A stretch of 16,707 nt of DNA from JAYSSF01 sp043720715 (GTDB taxonomy: Bacteria; Patescibacteriota; Gracilibacteria; Absconditabacterales; Absconditicoccaceae). Position 1 is the stretch's first letter. The number at the start of each line of letters is the position of its first letter. Positions 1 to 7,918 of the stretch are shown in pieces. The notes beneath the pieces are model-generated. The model saw nothing but the letters and a program-made list of their open reading frames with translations. It ran no database searches and was not told the DNA's origin. The stretch is taken from contig JAYSSF010000053.1 of the NCBI GenBank assembly GCA_043720715.1, positions 1 through 16,707 of the forward strand, given 5' to 3'. The translations under genes were made by a program, and so were the position numbers.

Positions 1-63
1 TATTTAAAAGATGATGATTACCTTTGCAGACAATTATTAGATCTTATTAGGAAACATTATTAG
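1..63 (+). CDS. C-terminal 20 residues of a repeated gene (possible transposase)
   Basis: The frame from base 1 reads YLKDDDYLCRQLLDLIRKHY and stops at TAG (61-63). The same peptide is encoded by the inverted copy at the right end of the window, where one more codon (Arg) is visible upstream. A reading frame that ends about 29 bp from the repeat boundary is typical of an insertion-sequence transposase. No catalytic motif is in view, so the product is an inference from position and repetition only. Confidence 0.4.
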   Translation, partial: YLKDDDYLCRQLLDLIRKHY

Positions 64-92
64 TATTTATTTAAATCTTCTATGCTAGAGCC
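1..92 (+). repeat. Left copy of a 92-bp inverted repeat, likely the end of an insertion sequence
   Basis: Bases 1-92 are the exact reverse complement of 16612-16703. The match breaks sharply after ...GCTAGAGCC at 92, and may continue to the left beyond the window. The repeat holds the last 20 codons of a reading frame (stop at 61-63) and a 29-bp tail. Seen from the outer edge the element begins GGCTCTAGCATAGAAG, and a GGCTCT terminus recalls the ISL3 family. The family is a guess, because the transposase body lies outside the window. The sequences just inside the two copies differ (TTAAAAAA against ATACATAT when read on the + strand), so they are two separate element ends rather than one insertion. 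Confidence 0.8.
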
Positions 93-106
93 TTAAAAAA
101 ATTGAA

Positions 107-598
107 ATGATTGATTCGCATATTGATGCAGACTCAGAGAGAATCAAAATGCTTGTTGCAAAAGATTCACTCGAACGTGGTATCACATGCACTGAAGAAT
201 TTCTTAATGAAGGGATCTTTAATCTTAAGCTCTACTATGTTGTTGCATTGCTCGATCCTATCAATGAGCATGCAGTATCTGAAATGGTTGATCCATTTTG
301 GCACTCTCATATCTTATTGACAAGGCGTTATCATGATTTTTGCTCTAGTATCTTTGAGCAATACATGCACCACCAGCCTCTAGATAAGAATAATAAGACC
401 GAACTTGCTAATATTGATGAACTCTATACTTATACAATCAATGTATATGAAAAGATGTTCAACGCTAAAACAATTAATCGTAATTGGTGGCCATACAAAA
501 GTCTTGTATGTTTACATGGTGCTACAGATAGTTCTAAAACTATCGTTGCTGATGCTCTTTTTAAGAGAAGGTCAACAATATATCCCGTCGCTGCCTAA
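107..598 (+). CDS. GRDP/DUF1399-like small protein
   Basis: The gene encodes 163 residues ending at TAA. Residues 61-96 carry the signature of the glycine-rich-domain-protein-like (DUF1399) family: MVDPFWHSHILLTRRYHDFC, then F..YMHHQP, matching the family pattern VDxxWHxHIL-T-x-Y--C---FG-YxHHxP. The His and Trp residues are well kept, but the family has no firmly established biochemical role in bacteria. The start at 107 is the first ATG after an in-frame TAG at 86-88 inside the repeated element, and no Shine-Dalgarno is visible. Only 14 bp separate the element from the ATG, so the native promoter, or even N-terminal residues, may have been lost by insertion. Its three glycines use GGN, which is too few to judge code use. 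A strong terminator follows. Confidence 0.75.
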   Translation: MIDSHIDADSERIKMLVAKDSLERGITCTEEFLNEGIFNLKLYYVVALLDPINEHAVSEMVDPFWHSHILLTRRYHDFCSSIFEQYMHHQPLDKNNKTELANIDELYTYTINVYEKMFNAKTINRNWWPYKSLVCLHGATDSSKTIVADALFKRRSTIYPVAA

Positions 599-619
599 AT
601 TAAAACTAAACGAGTAAAT

Positions 620-653
620 AGCACAAATAGATATTTCTATTTGTGCTTTTTTT
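620..653 (+). terminator. Rho-independent terminator of the DUF1399-like gene
   Basis: A perfect 12-bp stem AGCACAAATAGA / TCTATTTGTGCT (620-631 with 636-647) encloses a 4-base loop and is followed by seven T (648-653 and neighbours). It lies 21 bp after the stop codon. Confidence 0.9.
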
Positions 654-715
654 ATAACTTGATTTTTCTCAACACTTCATCATCATAAACTCAATTTTAT
701 CCGTATCAATCTAAC

Positions 716-1042
716 ATGTCTCAAGTAGTTCTTGTAAAATTTAAACTTAAACCATGAAATGAAAAAACTCGATTAGATCGATGCGAAGAACTTAAAATCA
801 GATCAAATGAAGTTCTTGAAACCTTAAAAGAGGAATGAGTTAGTTGTGAAGCATGTTTTCTTGATGAAGAGACAAAGTGTATCTATTATTTTATGCAAGC
901 AGAGAATTTTGATAAAGTAAAAGAAATCGCAACCAATAGTAATCATCCAATAGACATCGATCACACAATTAAAAAATCACTCAGTATTGAAAAAGTTTGA
1001 CCATTAAAACAATTATTTCATTTTGAATCTAACTCTATCTAA
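716..1042 (+). CDS. DUF6176 family protein (code 25)
   Basis: With TGA read as Gly this is a 108-residue protein ending at TAA. It begins MSQVVLVKFKLKPG and continues through LETLKEEGVSCEACFLDE, IYYFMQAENFDKVKEI and SNHPIDIDHT. This matches my memory of the DUF6176 pattern: a KLKPG strand, a long helix, ...EGV..E..FLDE, YYM.AEDFEKA, S.HPID.YH. Three TGA codons fall at glycine positions (KPG, EEG, KVG). Function is unknown; the fold resembles small alpha/beta ferredoxin-like stress or monooxygenase-type proteins, which is only inference. The start is the first ATG, and no Shine-Dalgarno is visible. It converges with recG: its stop (1040-1042) overlaps the recG stop (1039-1041 on the other strand). 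Confidence 0.8.
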
Positions 1043-3651
1043 CTCAACAACTCCTCCTTCGTAATATGGAGGTTTTTTTGTAATTGTTCAAGTCAGACGA
1101 GATCTGGATAATAATCGAGTAACCAGTGAGCTGCATCAGAGACAGCTTCTACTCGCGATAGGTTGCCAATCATCTCCAGTGGGATATCAGCAATACCGCT
1201 CTGACGAGTTCATAGTAATTCTCAGGTTCCGCGTAATTTCATATCCAGCTCTGCGAGCTTAAACCCATCAGTAGTGTCTTCCATCGCCTGTAGGCGCTCT
1301 ACATCTTTACGATCAGTCTCGAGAAAGCAGTATGACTGGAGATCTGACCTACCCACACGTCATCTCAGCTGATGGAGTTGTGCGAGACCAAAGCGTTGGG
1401 CAGACTTGATGATCATGATGGTTGCATGCGGTACATCGACTCACACCTCGATCACAGTAGTAGACACTAAAATCTGGAGTTTACTGGATTTGAAGTCAGA
1501 CATCACCTCATCTTTCTCCTTAGGCTTCATCTTGCCATGCATGAGTCCGATACTGTGACGAGGATACAACTCCTTCATCTGCTCATAGACTGCGAGCGCA
1601 TTATCTACTCCCTCCATCTGCTCTGACTCTTCGATGAGCGGTACGACAACAAACATATTCTGACCTTGATTGAGTTTGTCTTCGATCCATGGTTGGATCT
1701 TCTTGGTATTAGCATTGGTAGCGACCTTGGTGATGATTGGCTTACGGCCTCACGGTAGCTGATCGATAATACTCACATCAAACTCTGCAAATGCAGCAAG
1801 TGCCAGTGAACGAGGTATCGGAGTCGCCGTCATCTGCAAGATGTGTGGATGATCAAACTGATGGAAGAAGCCTCTCTGCATCACACCAAATTTGTGTTGC
1901 TCATCAATCACGACTAATCCCAGATTATGAAAATCAATCCCCTCCTGTACCAGTGCCTGTGTCCCGATCACGACATCAATATGTCACGCTCTCATCATGA
2001 GACGCATCTTATCCTTTTGTGATGTTGGTAGTGATCATACAAGTAGTCATACTCTGATACCCAGTGGGAGTAAGAGTTTACTGATACTTAGATAATGCTG
2101 CTGAGCAAGCACTTCCAGTGGAGCCATGATGATCGCTTGCTGACCCAACTGCTTGACAAGATAATAACACGCAATCGCAGCGACGACCGTCTTACCACTT
2201 CCTACATCTCACTGCATGAGACGCATCATCGGCTTACCCGTATAGAAGTCGTCTACAATTTGTTTGATGCACTTCTTCTGTGGGTCAGTCAGAGTAAATG
2301 GTAGATTCTGTGTCACCTGCTTAATCACTTCTCGATCTGGATTACCTTGGAGCTGTCCGCTAGGTGTGCCTTGATAGTGACGACGAGCAATCTGCGTCTG
2401 TAGCTGGATAGCAAGAAGCTTCTCAAAATACCAACGATAGCGAGCTCTCTCCAAGTGCTCATGATCATCAGGATAATGTAAGCCACGAATCATGGCAGGA
2501 CGTGAGATCAGTCAGAATTGTGTCATAAAATCCTCAGGCAAAAATTCTGGAAATACCCCATCAATATGATCAAGCTGCTCTCGAATTTTATTGGCAAATC
2601 GTCATGGAGAGATACCTTGGAGCTCGGAGTAAATGGGATACAGACGCTCGACTTTATTGCTCGCTTTTGCAGATGTTATAGCTGGGAAGAAATTTCCAGA
2701 AAGATCGGAAAGAGGTTCGGAAAGATCGGACATAGAATCTTTTTTGTTATTTTCTATCTGCTCTTTTTTCTCTTCTATATTTTGCTTTTGATAGTCAAGA
2801 TTTAGCCTATGAGCTTCAATTTTTGATCCGCCAAAGTTAATTGCCATTCATACTGGAATCTGTCCAAGTTCTAAATATTTTCTTAATTGAGCAAATGCAT
2901 TTTTGGTTCTATCAACATTACTATCCGATTTGAGCTCTACAGCTATGGAATTTTCAATTAATAAATCCATATACTTCGAGCCAATGTATGTATCTCACTC
3001 TACAATATTAATTGGCGATTCTATTTGGTGTTTAATTCAGCATTCTATTAATTTTATACTCAAAATCTTTTGATATTGCTTTTCTGATAGAGTATTTCAA
3101 TATTTCTTATGAATTTCTACACTACTGCGAAGTAGTAACTGGATCAATGTATTTATTTCTTCATCACTTAGTTGTTGCCTATCTTTCTCTGATTTTTCTG
3201 ACTCTTTTTCTGATTTTTCTGGAAGTTTTATATAGATGTCCTGTGATGGTGGTTCCGTAGGAACCAACTCTGGATGAGAAAATATGACTTTCTTCGGTGT
3301 AATCTTAGGCTTACCTACAATCAAATATCGCTGTCACTCCTTAATCGCATTAAATACATATCAGGTCTTGAAATAACTGAGTTCTGCTTCATTTCCCTCT
3401 TCGTCCACTATTTTACATTGTCAGATCGTACGAGTACGTAGTCTGACGTATTTCTTTTCTACTACTTGCGCTTTGAGAGTAACCTTGAGTTCGGGGTTTG
3501 CGCGTACCTGCGCTACGGTGAAGATCTGTTCTCTATCTTCATGGCCTCTGGGATAATATGACAAAAGCCCCTTAAGATCAGTGATTCACTGCTCAGCGAG
3601 GAGATTGATATAAGTCGATGTTGTATGAAGAAGATCTCTGGTCAATTGCAT
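1039..3651 (-). CDS. recG: ATP-dependent DNA helicase RecG with an inserted PD-(D/E)XK nuclease domain
   Basis: RecG drives branch migration and fork reversal during recombination and repair. Read with TGA = Gly, one frame of 870 residues runs from ATG 3651 to TAG 1039. About 690 residues is usual. Residues 1-160 form the HhH/OB wedge part (INLLAEQGITDLKGLLSYYP, then HPELVP). Residues 338-360 (YPIYSELQGISPG) resume the normal wedge. Helicase motifs follow: GDVGSGKT (481-488), DEQH (583-586), TATPIPR, and QLRGRVGRS near 762-769. The first Gly of the P-loop and of motif VI are TGA. The extra length is residues ~168-283, a GxxExxY-type nuclease domain described separately, with charged linkers on both sides. 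The start is set by similarity to RecG N-termini and by a promoter 6 bp upstream. The frame stays open further upstream, but through the terminator of the preceding gene. Confidence 0.95.
2803..3150 (-). other. GxxExxY-type PD-(D/E)XK domain (PDDEXK_3-like) inside RecG
   Basis: RecG residues ~168-283 read as a complete small nuclease fold of the GxxExxY/PDDEXK_3 type. SVEIHKKYGNTLSEKQY gives the helix and the G...ExxY motif (G185, E190, Y193). YMDLLIENSIAVELKS gives the catalytic D229 and E239-x-K241. FAQLRKYLELGQIPVGMAINFGGSKIE matches the family's AQL..YL....VG.LINFG..K.E tail. Free-standing family members read EVHKxLGPGxxExxY ... DLLVEDKVIVELK, so all key residues are kept. The insertion uses TGA for several glycines, including G185, so it has long been in this lineage. 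It joins RecG through repeat-rich linkers: EKSEKESEKSEKD before it and SDLSEPLSDLS after it. Confidence 0.85.
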
Positions 3652-3657
3652 ACATCT

Positions 3658-3685
3658 ATCATAGCTATGCGAGTCACAAATTCAA
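3658..3685 (-). promoter_or_regulatory. Probable recG promoter giving a near-leaderless mRNA
   Basis: On the minus strand TTGAAT (3685-3680), a 16-bp spacer and TATGAT (3663-3658) stand only 6 bp before the recG ATG. The same TTGAAT-N16-TATGAT layout precedes the AAA_14-like gene at 7827-7854, with matching flanking bases. Initiation about 7 bases after the -10 box would place the 5' end at or beside the start codon. Confidence 0.55.
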
Positions 3686-3714
3686 ATCCAAAAACCACTG
3701 TTGCCGTTTTTGGA

Positions 3715-3748
3715 TAAAAAGAAAGGCGTCGAGAATCTCGACGCCTTT
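3715..3748 (-). terminator. Terminator of the PEP-synthase-like gene
   Basis: A near-perfect palindrome, AAAGGCGTCGAGA (3722-3734) with TCTCGACGCCTTT (3736-3748), starts 25 bp after the stop codon on the minus strand. It is followed there by CTTTTTA. The GC-rich stem contrasts with its AT-rich surroundings. Confidence 0.85.
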
Positions 3749-3773
3749 GACTTAACTTTTTGGTTTTTTGTTT

Positions 3774-6353
3774 TTATGCTTCTAGCAACTCCTCAATCAG
3801 TTCTTCTTCTAACTTGTATAAAAGATTATACCCATCAAGGAATTTTTTTCCAAAGGGAATTCCTACTACTTCAGCACCGGAACGAACCATCGCTTTAATA
3901 GCTCCCATACTGGCAAGCCCACAAGAGCCTGTTTTCATATCAGCTTTTTTTGCTTCAGCATTCTCAATCTCAATCATGCGTTGCATCATGGATGAGTTCA
4001 AATCATCACGTCCATCTTTAAATTGATAAACACGATGGTAACCACCGCCAATATGACGCTTATCATTAAACCCCCAAGAATGCTTAACTACTCCTAATTT
4101 TTTAAATGATGGAGCTGTTACACCAGTTTCTGTATTTACATAGTCCTCATTAAAGTACCATGACACAGTACCGGTCTCATTCATAATATGCAATTCATGG
4201 TCTTCAACTCCATAATATTGCATTTTATTAATCACCAGTCTCTCGAAATGAAGTGGTGTTGATACATTAGGGATAAACACTGATACATTATCATAACCCC
4301 ACTCTTTGAGCTGAGCAACAACCATCAATGACATATCCAATGCCACTTCACCCCATTCTTCGCAATACATTGCATAGCCATTATAGCCAAGTAGTTTACC
4401 ATCCTTTTCACATGGAGTAATCTCAGCAGGCAAAATACCTACAAGGTTATTTGGATCTTCATCCAAACGACCACCATAGGTTCTTAAGTTAAACATCTTT
4501 CCAAATTGTTGGCATAATGCTACTAATGGAGCAGCATGACCAGCAACAGTTTTTGCAAACGCAACTTTTGAATCAGTCGTACTATGTACCTCCATATAGT
4601 GCCTAATTATATTATACGCATTTCGACCCTTTTCGGTGGAACGGTCAATATTTTCAACGTAAGCCCAATCAAGAAGTGATGGCAAAAATGCATCCCAAAT
4701 CAGCTCTTCTAATCTCGCAAGCGAAATTTCAGAAATAAGGTCTAATACAAATAACATATATACCTTATTAATTTGACTTGGTTTGCCAAATACTAAACCA
4801 GCAAGCGTCTTATTAAGTTTCTTCAACTTACTAAGGTCAATATGATGCACCTCAAACTTATCAGAATGGTCGCCAATATATACTCTGTTATCCAGAATAG
4901 TTACTGTTTCTCCATTTTCAATAAGCTTTTTCGCCATCATATTTGCCAATCCAGGCTTAATACCATCAATACACAAGCAAAGATGAGCAAATTCAACACC
5001 CTTAGTTATAATTCCTCTCAATGGAGATGAAATCAAACCAGTAGCTGATGGATATGGTTCATCCATAACAAAGATTTTACCCTCAGTAGGAGCGGTACGC
5101 AATTGCTCTTCGCTATGAATATGATGCACTTCTCCTACAACACATAAGTTACCAACCGAAGTTCCAGTAATCACTGGTTCTTCTTTTGGCAATTCTTTTA
5201 CTTCATGTAATTCAAGAGTTGTTTTACGGCGTAGTGCTTGAATCGCCGTATGTTCCCTAAATTGAACACAGGCAATATAAATTTGTGCACCTAACTGTTT
5301 AGTTAGAGTACCTATAGCCATTTCTGTGTCAATCACGAATCCATACTTATCTTGCAAAACCATCGCAAAGTGAGCCAACGCTATCACTACTTGATACATA
5401 ATATTGTCCAATTTATGACTTTTGCCAATAATTGGGTCACCACCAGTATATCCTGAAGCAATGTACTTACGTAATAAATCTACTGACACCTTAAATTCTT
5501 GTACTCCTTCTCCATTTCCAGCAACTAAACTTTCGCCCATTTTTTTCGGGCTAAATTTAATATTAATAAACTGTCCAGTAATATCACCAAATACCAGTGC
5601 AGAACCATATACAGTAGAATATATCTGTGGCATAACTACCACACACATATTACCTCCTTCTAATTCAGGTTCACCGGTATCTGTTTTTACTCCCTTAAAT
5701 GCACCGCAAGCTTGAAAAGTATATGCCGATGCATGTACTTTTTTCATTGCTAACTCACCATCCTCTGGAGTAAAATTTTCGGGATAACTTTCACCAATTC
5801 CAGCTCCAGCAGTTGCATCATCTTTTCCTTGCTCATCTTCATTGGAGTCACGAGCAGAACGATAATACAAGCTATCTACATAGCCTAATCCTTGCTCTTC
5901 GGCAGCATTTCGAACATAACTATCTACCATTTTTTGTTCATCAAGAACTTCTTGAGGATAGTCCATAGTAAGAATTAATTCTTGCTGCTTCTTTGAAAAC
6001 TCATTAGTTGTCATTTCGCCATTCTCGAATACCTGTGTGTTAGCTTTTGTTAGCTCTGACGTACCTGTAGTGTCCTTGGCATAGCGAATTGCTTTCCCAC
6101 CAATTACAGCCATTGGTAATCCCACAATGGGAAACGGAGAGCGAATATTATGCTCTTTAACAATAGCATTTGTTTCGTTCGCTAAGACAGCAACGTTTAC
6201 TCCTTTTTGAGCAAATGCTTTAACACATTGAGGTGTTTCAGATATATCTACACCTGAAGCACTAAATTTAAATTGGTCTTTAATCTTTTGAGATTTCATA
6301 AAAATGTTATTAAATTTTGTTTTTTTGAATGATTTAAGATTTTTCTTCACCAC
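3774..6353 (-). CDS. Divergent phosphoenolpyruvate synthase / pyruvate phosphate dikinase-like protein
   Basis: PEP synthase converts pyruvate, ATP and water to PEP, AMP and phosphate for gluconeogenesis. The 859 residues follow its three-domain order. ATP-grasp part: YYRSARDSNEDEQG (163-176, compare VRSSATAEDLP), VVVMPQIYSTVYGSALVFG, MGESLVAGNGEGVQEFKVS (272-290), CVQFREHT (362-369, compare LQARPIT). Swivel domain: RGIITKGVEFAH with H457 at the phospho-His position, then GETVTILDNRVYIG. C-terminal barrel: RTYGGRLDEDPNNLVG (624-639), GYNGYAMY, VSVFIPNVSTP (690-700), HSWGFNDK and SCGLAS with C811. Several motifs are worn, so activity and exact substrate are uncertain. Usual length is about 790-900. 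The start is GTG 6353, 8 bp after AGGAG. All ~73 glycines are GGN and none is TGA, unlike every long neighbour, which suggests import from a standard-code lineage. Confidence 0.75.
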   Translation of the reverse strand: MVKKNLKSFKKTKFNNIFMKSQKIKDQFKFSASGVDISETPQCVKAFAQKGVNVAVLANETNAIVKEHNIRSPFPIVGLPMAVIGGKAIRYAKDTTGTSELTKANTQVFENGEMTTNEFSKKQQELILTMDYPQEVLDEQKMVDSYVRNAAEEQGLGYVDSLYYRSARDSNEDEQGKDDATAGAGIGESYPENFTPEDGELAMKKVHASAYTFQACGAFKGVKTDTGEPELEGGNMCVVVMPQIYSTVYGSALVFGDITGQFINIKFSPKKMGESLVAGNGEGVQEFKVSVDLLRKYIASGYTGGDPIIGKSHKLDNIMYQVVIALAHFAMVLQDKYGFVIDTEMAIGTLTKQLGAQIYIACVQFREHTAIQALRRKTTLELHEVKELPKEEPVITGTSVGNLCVVGEVHHIHSEEQLRTAPTEGKIFVMDEPYPSATGLISSPLRGIITKGVEFAHLCLCIDGIKPGLANMMAKKLIENGETVTILDNRVYIGDHSDKFEVHHIDLSKLKKLNKTLAGLVFGKPSQINKVYMLFVLDLISEISLARLEELIWDAFLPSLLDWAYVENIDRSTEKGRNAYNIIRHYMEVHSTTDSKVAFAKTVAGHAAPLVALCQQFGKMFNLRTYGGRLDEDPNNLVGILPAEITPCEKDGKLLGYNGYAMYCEEWGEVALDMSLMVVAQLKEWGYDNVSVFIPNVSTPLHFERLVINKMQYYGVEDHELHIMNETGTVSWYFNEDYVNTETGVTAPSFKKLGVVKHSWGFNDKRHIGGGYHRVYQFKDGRDDLNSSMMQRMIEIENAEAKKADMKTGSCGLASMGAIKAMVRSGAEVVGIPFGKKFLDGYNLLYKLEEELIEELLEA

Positions 6354-6361
6354 TTCTTTTA

Positions 6362-6366
6362 CTCCT
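6362..6366 (-). promoter_or_regulatory. Shine-Dalgarno AGGAG deciding the GTG start
   Basis: AGGAG on the minus strand sits 8 bp before the GTG at 6353-6351, which supports that start over the ATG 18 codons further in. No other main gene in this window has a comparable site. Confidence 0.75.
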
Positions 6367-6395
6367 AGCGGTAATTTTAAAAGGAGGTTTTGTTT

Positions 6396-6461
6396 ATGGA
6401 GAATACTACTCCGAAAAAATGTTTTTCATATTTTAGGGTTTTGGGTTTTTTAAAATGTTAA
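6396..6461 (+). CDS. Possible 21-residue peptide with a consensus ribosome binding site
   Basis: The frame ATG (6396) to TAA (6461) encodes MENTTPKKCFSYFRVLGFLK plus a final Cys. It is preceded at ideal spacing by AAGGAGG (6381-6387, 8 bp before ATG). It runs divergently from the PEP-synthase-like gene and may belong to the same imported segment. No family is recognised. A chance SD in a purine-rich leader is the main alternative, and no promoter is obvious just upstream. Confidence 0.25.
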   Translation: MENTTPKKCFSYFRVLGFLKC

Positions 6462-6471
6462 GGGTCGTTTT

Positions 6472-6500
6472 TTGACAATCAGCTTAGAAATACCTAATCT
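6472..6500 (+). promoter_or_regulatory. Near-consensus sigma-70-type promoter facing right
   Basis: TTGACA (6472-6477), a 17-bp spacer and TAATCT (6495-6500) form a close match to the consensus. The following 100 bp has no convincing gene, only a strong hairpin at 6533-6581. Beyond it the transcript would run antisense into the AAA_14-like gene. It could drive a small RNA or be a chance AT-rich match. Confidence 0.4.
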
Positions 6501-6532
6501 GTTGACAGTATGCAACTTGATATGAATTTCAT

Positions 6533-6581
6533 CTATTATCAGAATAAAAAATATGATAATCAATCATATTTATGATAATAG
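6533..6581. other. Two-tier inverted repeat downstream of the AAA_14-like gene
   Basis: The outer arms CTATTATCA (6533-6541) and TGATAATAG (6573-6581) enclose inner arms AATATGAT (6550-6557) and ATCATATT (6563-6570) with loop AATCA. It lies 26 bp after the stop of the minus-strand gene and about 33 bp after the + strand promoter. No T-run follows on either strand, so it is not a classical terminator. It may be a 3' stabilising hairpin or part of a small RNA. Confidence 0.5.
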
Positions 6582-6606
6582 AATGACGAATTATATAATA
6601 TAACTA

Positions 6607-7818
6607 CTATTTAGTCAATATTTTGAATAAGTAAGGACCATCAATGACATCATATCAATCACGATGTCAGGATACGAGGTCTACTACCCAGGTTGTATAT
6701 CATGCGCTCAAGTAGCTTGCTCTGCATTGATTGACCTGCTGCTGTGTTCTTCATATTGCGACAATATAGCATACTTTTTGTTGATAATCCATAATATCTA
6801 CATATCACGTAGTTGTGATTGTCGCACCGATAGACTTGCCTAATGTGATTAGTCTATTGACGATAATAGTAGCCAAGGCAATAGGCTTAGCATCGATATT
6901 TGAATCCTGATAAAAGTTGATGATCCCATGATCAATCGGAATAAATACGATATGATGTCAGAATCAACCATGTACATCATACTGGCGTATCTTATGGAAT
7001 AATCACACATCCTCAAAATAGCCACAATATGACTTGATCGTAGCATGATGTGCACGATGTCACTGGATCTGAAGTTGGCTTGCGATAAAGTGATGCGTCA
7101 TAGGCTTACCAGAATTTCTCAAGATGTAATCAAAGGTAGCCTTGAGTAAGATCACATTACCCACCGAGTAAAACCCTATAATATCTTGTAGCAAAATCAT
7201 TGACACCAACGACTGAAAATAATAACCAAAGATTGGCTGGTGTCATGCCTTCTCCAATGATAGTGCTTCTGGGATGCCCGTATCTTTGACATAATGAGTA
7301 AACGAACGAAACTGCTTACCATGAGTTTTGTATTCATCATACTCCATCGGTAACATCTTATGACTACTACGATTCATGTTATGGGTGCTTAAATATCACT
7401 CGAGCAATAGCTCATGCGATGTTGTAAAGAAGCAATGAGCGATTCATACTTCTCATGCGATGTAGTCAAGTAATAACTCATAATCACTCAGCAATTCTAT
7501 CTCCCCAATAAAAACATCTAACACATGATAACTCTCAATACTATGTTGTAGAAATGATATAATATTCTGCACATTATCCTTCCATTCATGATCGAGCGTA
7601 TCTGCATGAATGATGATAGCCTTATGATCAGCACCACAGCGAGCAATATGATTCATAATACTCTTCTTACCGAGACGCCTAATTCATGATAAATAGAAAA
7701 ATTTCTGACTTCTTCGAGTTCTCTCAACCATGGAAATCCAGTACTTCCTCAAGTAGAGGACTGGTTTTGCTAGTGTAGTATCACTATGATTGATAAGATA
7801 AGTATAATCGATAGACAT
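6607..7818 (-). CDS. AAA_14/DUF4143-type ATPase with degenerate nucleotide-binding motifs
   Basis: With TGA read as Gly (14 such codons) this is one frame of 403 residues from ATG 7818 to TAG 6607. Its order of motifs follows the AAA_14/DUF4143 ATPases. There is a P-loop-like LSGIRRLGKKSIM (43-55), a Walker B-like strand VFIGEIELL (102-110), a sensor-like FFTTSHELLL (130-139) and LPMEYDEY. FTHYVKDTGIPEAL (173-186) recalls the family's Y...GGFPE, and a C-terminal winged-helix-like region (IASQLQIQGHRAHHATIKSYCGYFED) follows. The P-loop ends GKK-S rather than GK[ST], and the Walker B Asp is Gly (GGG codon), so ATP hydrolysis is doubtful. Cellular role is unknown; relatives are often described only as ATP-binding proteins. 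A promoter lies 8 bp before ATG. Confidence 0.7.
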
Positions 7819-7826
7819 CTATCTTT

Positions 7827-7854
7827 ATCATAGTGATGGAGATGATAAATTCAA
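7827..7854 (-). promoter_or_regulatory. Probable promoter of the AAA_14-like gene, near-leaderless
   Basis: TTGAAT (7854-7849), a 16-bp spacer and TATGAT (7832-7827) end 8 bp before the ATG at 7818. The block GATTTGAATTT...CTATGATA is shared with the recG promoter. Confidence 0.6.
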
Positions 7855-7860
7855 ATCTAA

Positions 7861-7900
7861 AAAAAACCTCAGCTGCATCTTTCCAGTGCTGAGGTTTTTT
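7861..7900. terminator. Bidirectional terminator after secF
   Basis: AAAAAACCTCAGC (7861-7873) pairs with GCTGAGGTTTTTT (7888-7900) across a 14-base loop. It ends 18 bp past the secF stop and precedes the AAA_14-like promoter, so it separates the two minus-strand units. Confidence 0.9.
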
Positions 7901-7918
7901 ATATTTACATTTCTACTC

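Noticed and set aside
1054..1080. CCTCC...GGAGGTTTTTTT as a + strand terminator for the DUF6176 gene
   Set aside because: The stem is only 5 bp with a 10-base loop, and the bases encode the RecG C-terminus on the other strand; at best a weak signal.
3182..3222. Repeated TTTTTCTGA units as a regulatory repeat
   Set aside because: They encode the EKSEKESEKSEK linker of RecG in frame, which explains the repetition.
6354..6390. CTCCT pairing with AGGAG as an SD-hiding switch before the PEP-synthase-like gene
   Set aside because: Only 5 bp across a 17-base AT-rich loop; too weak to claim as a riboregulator.
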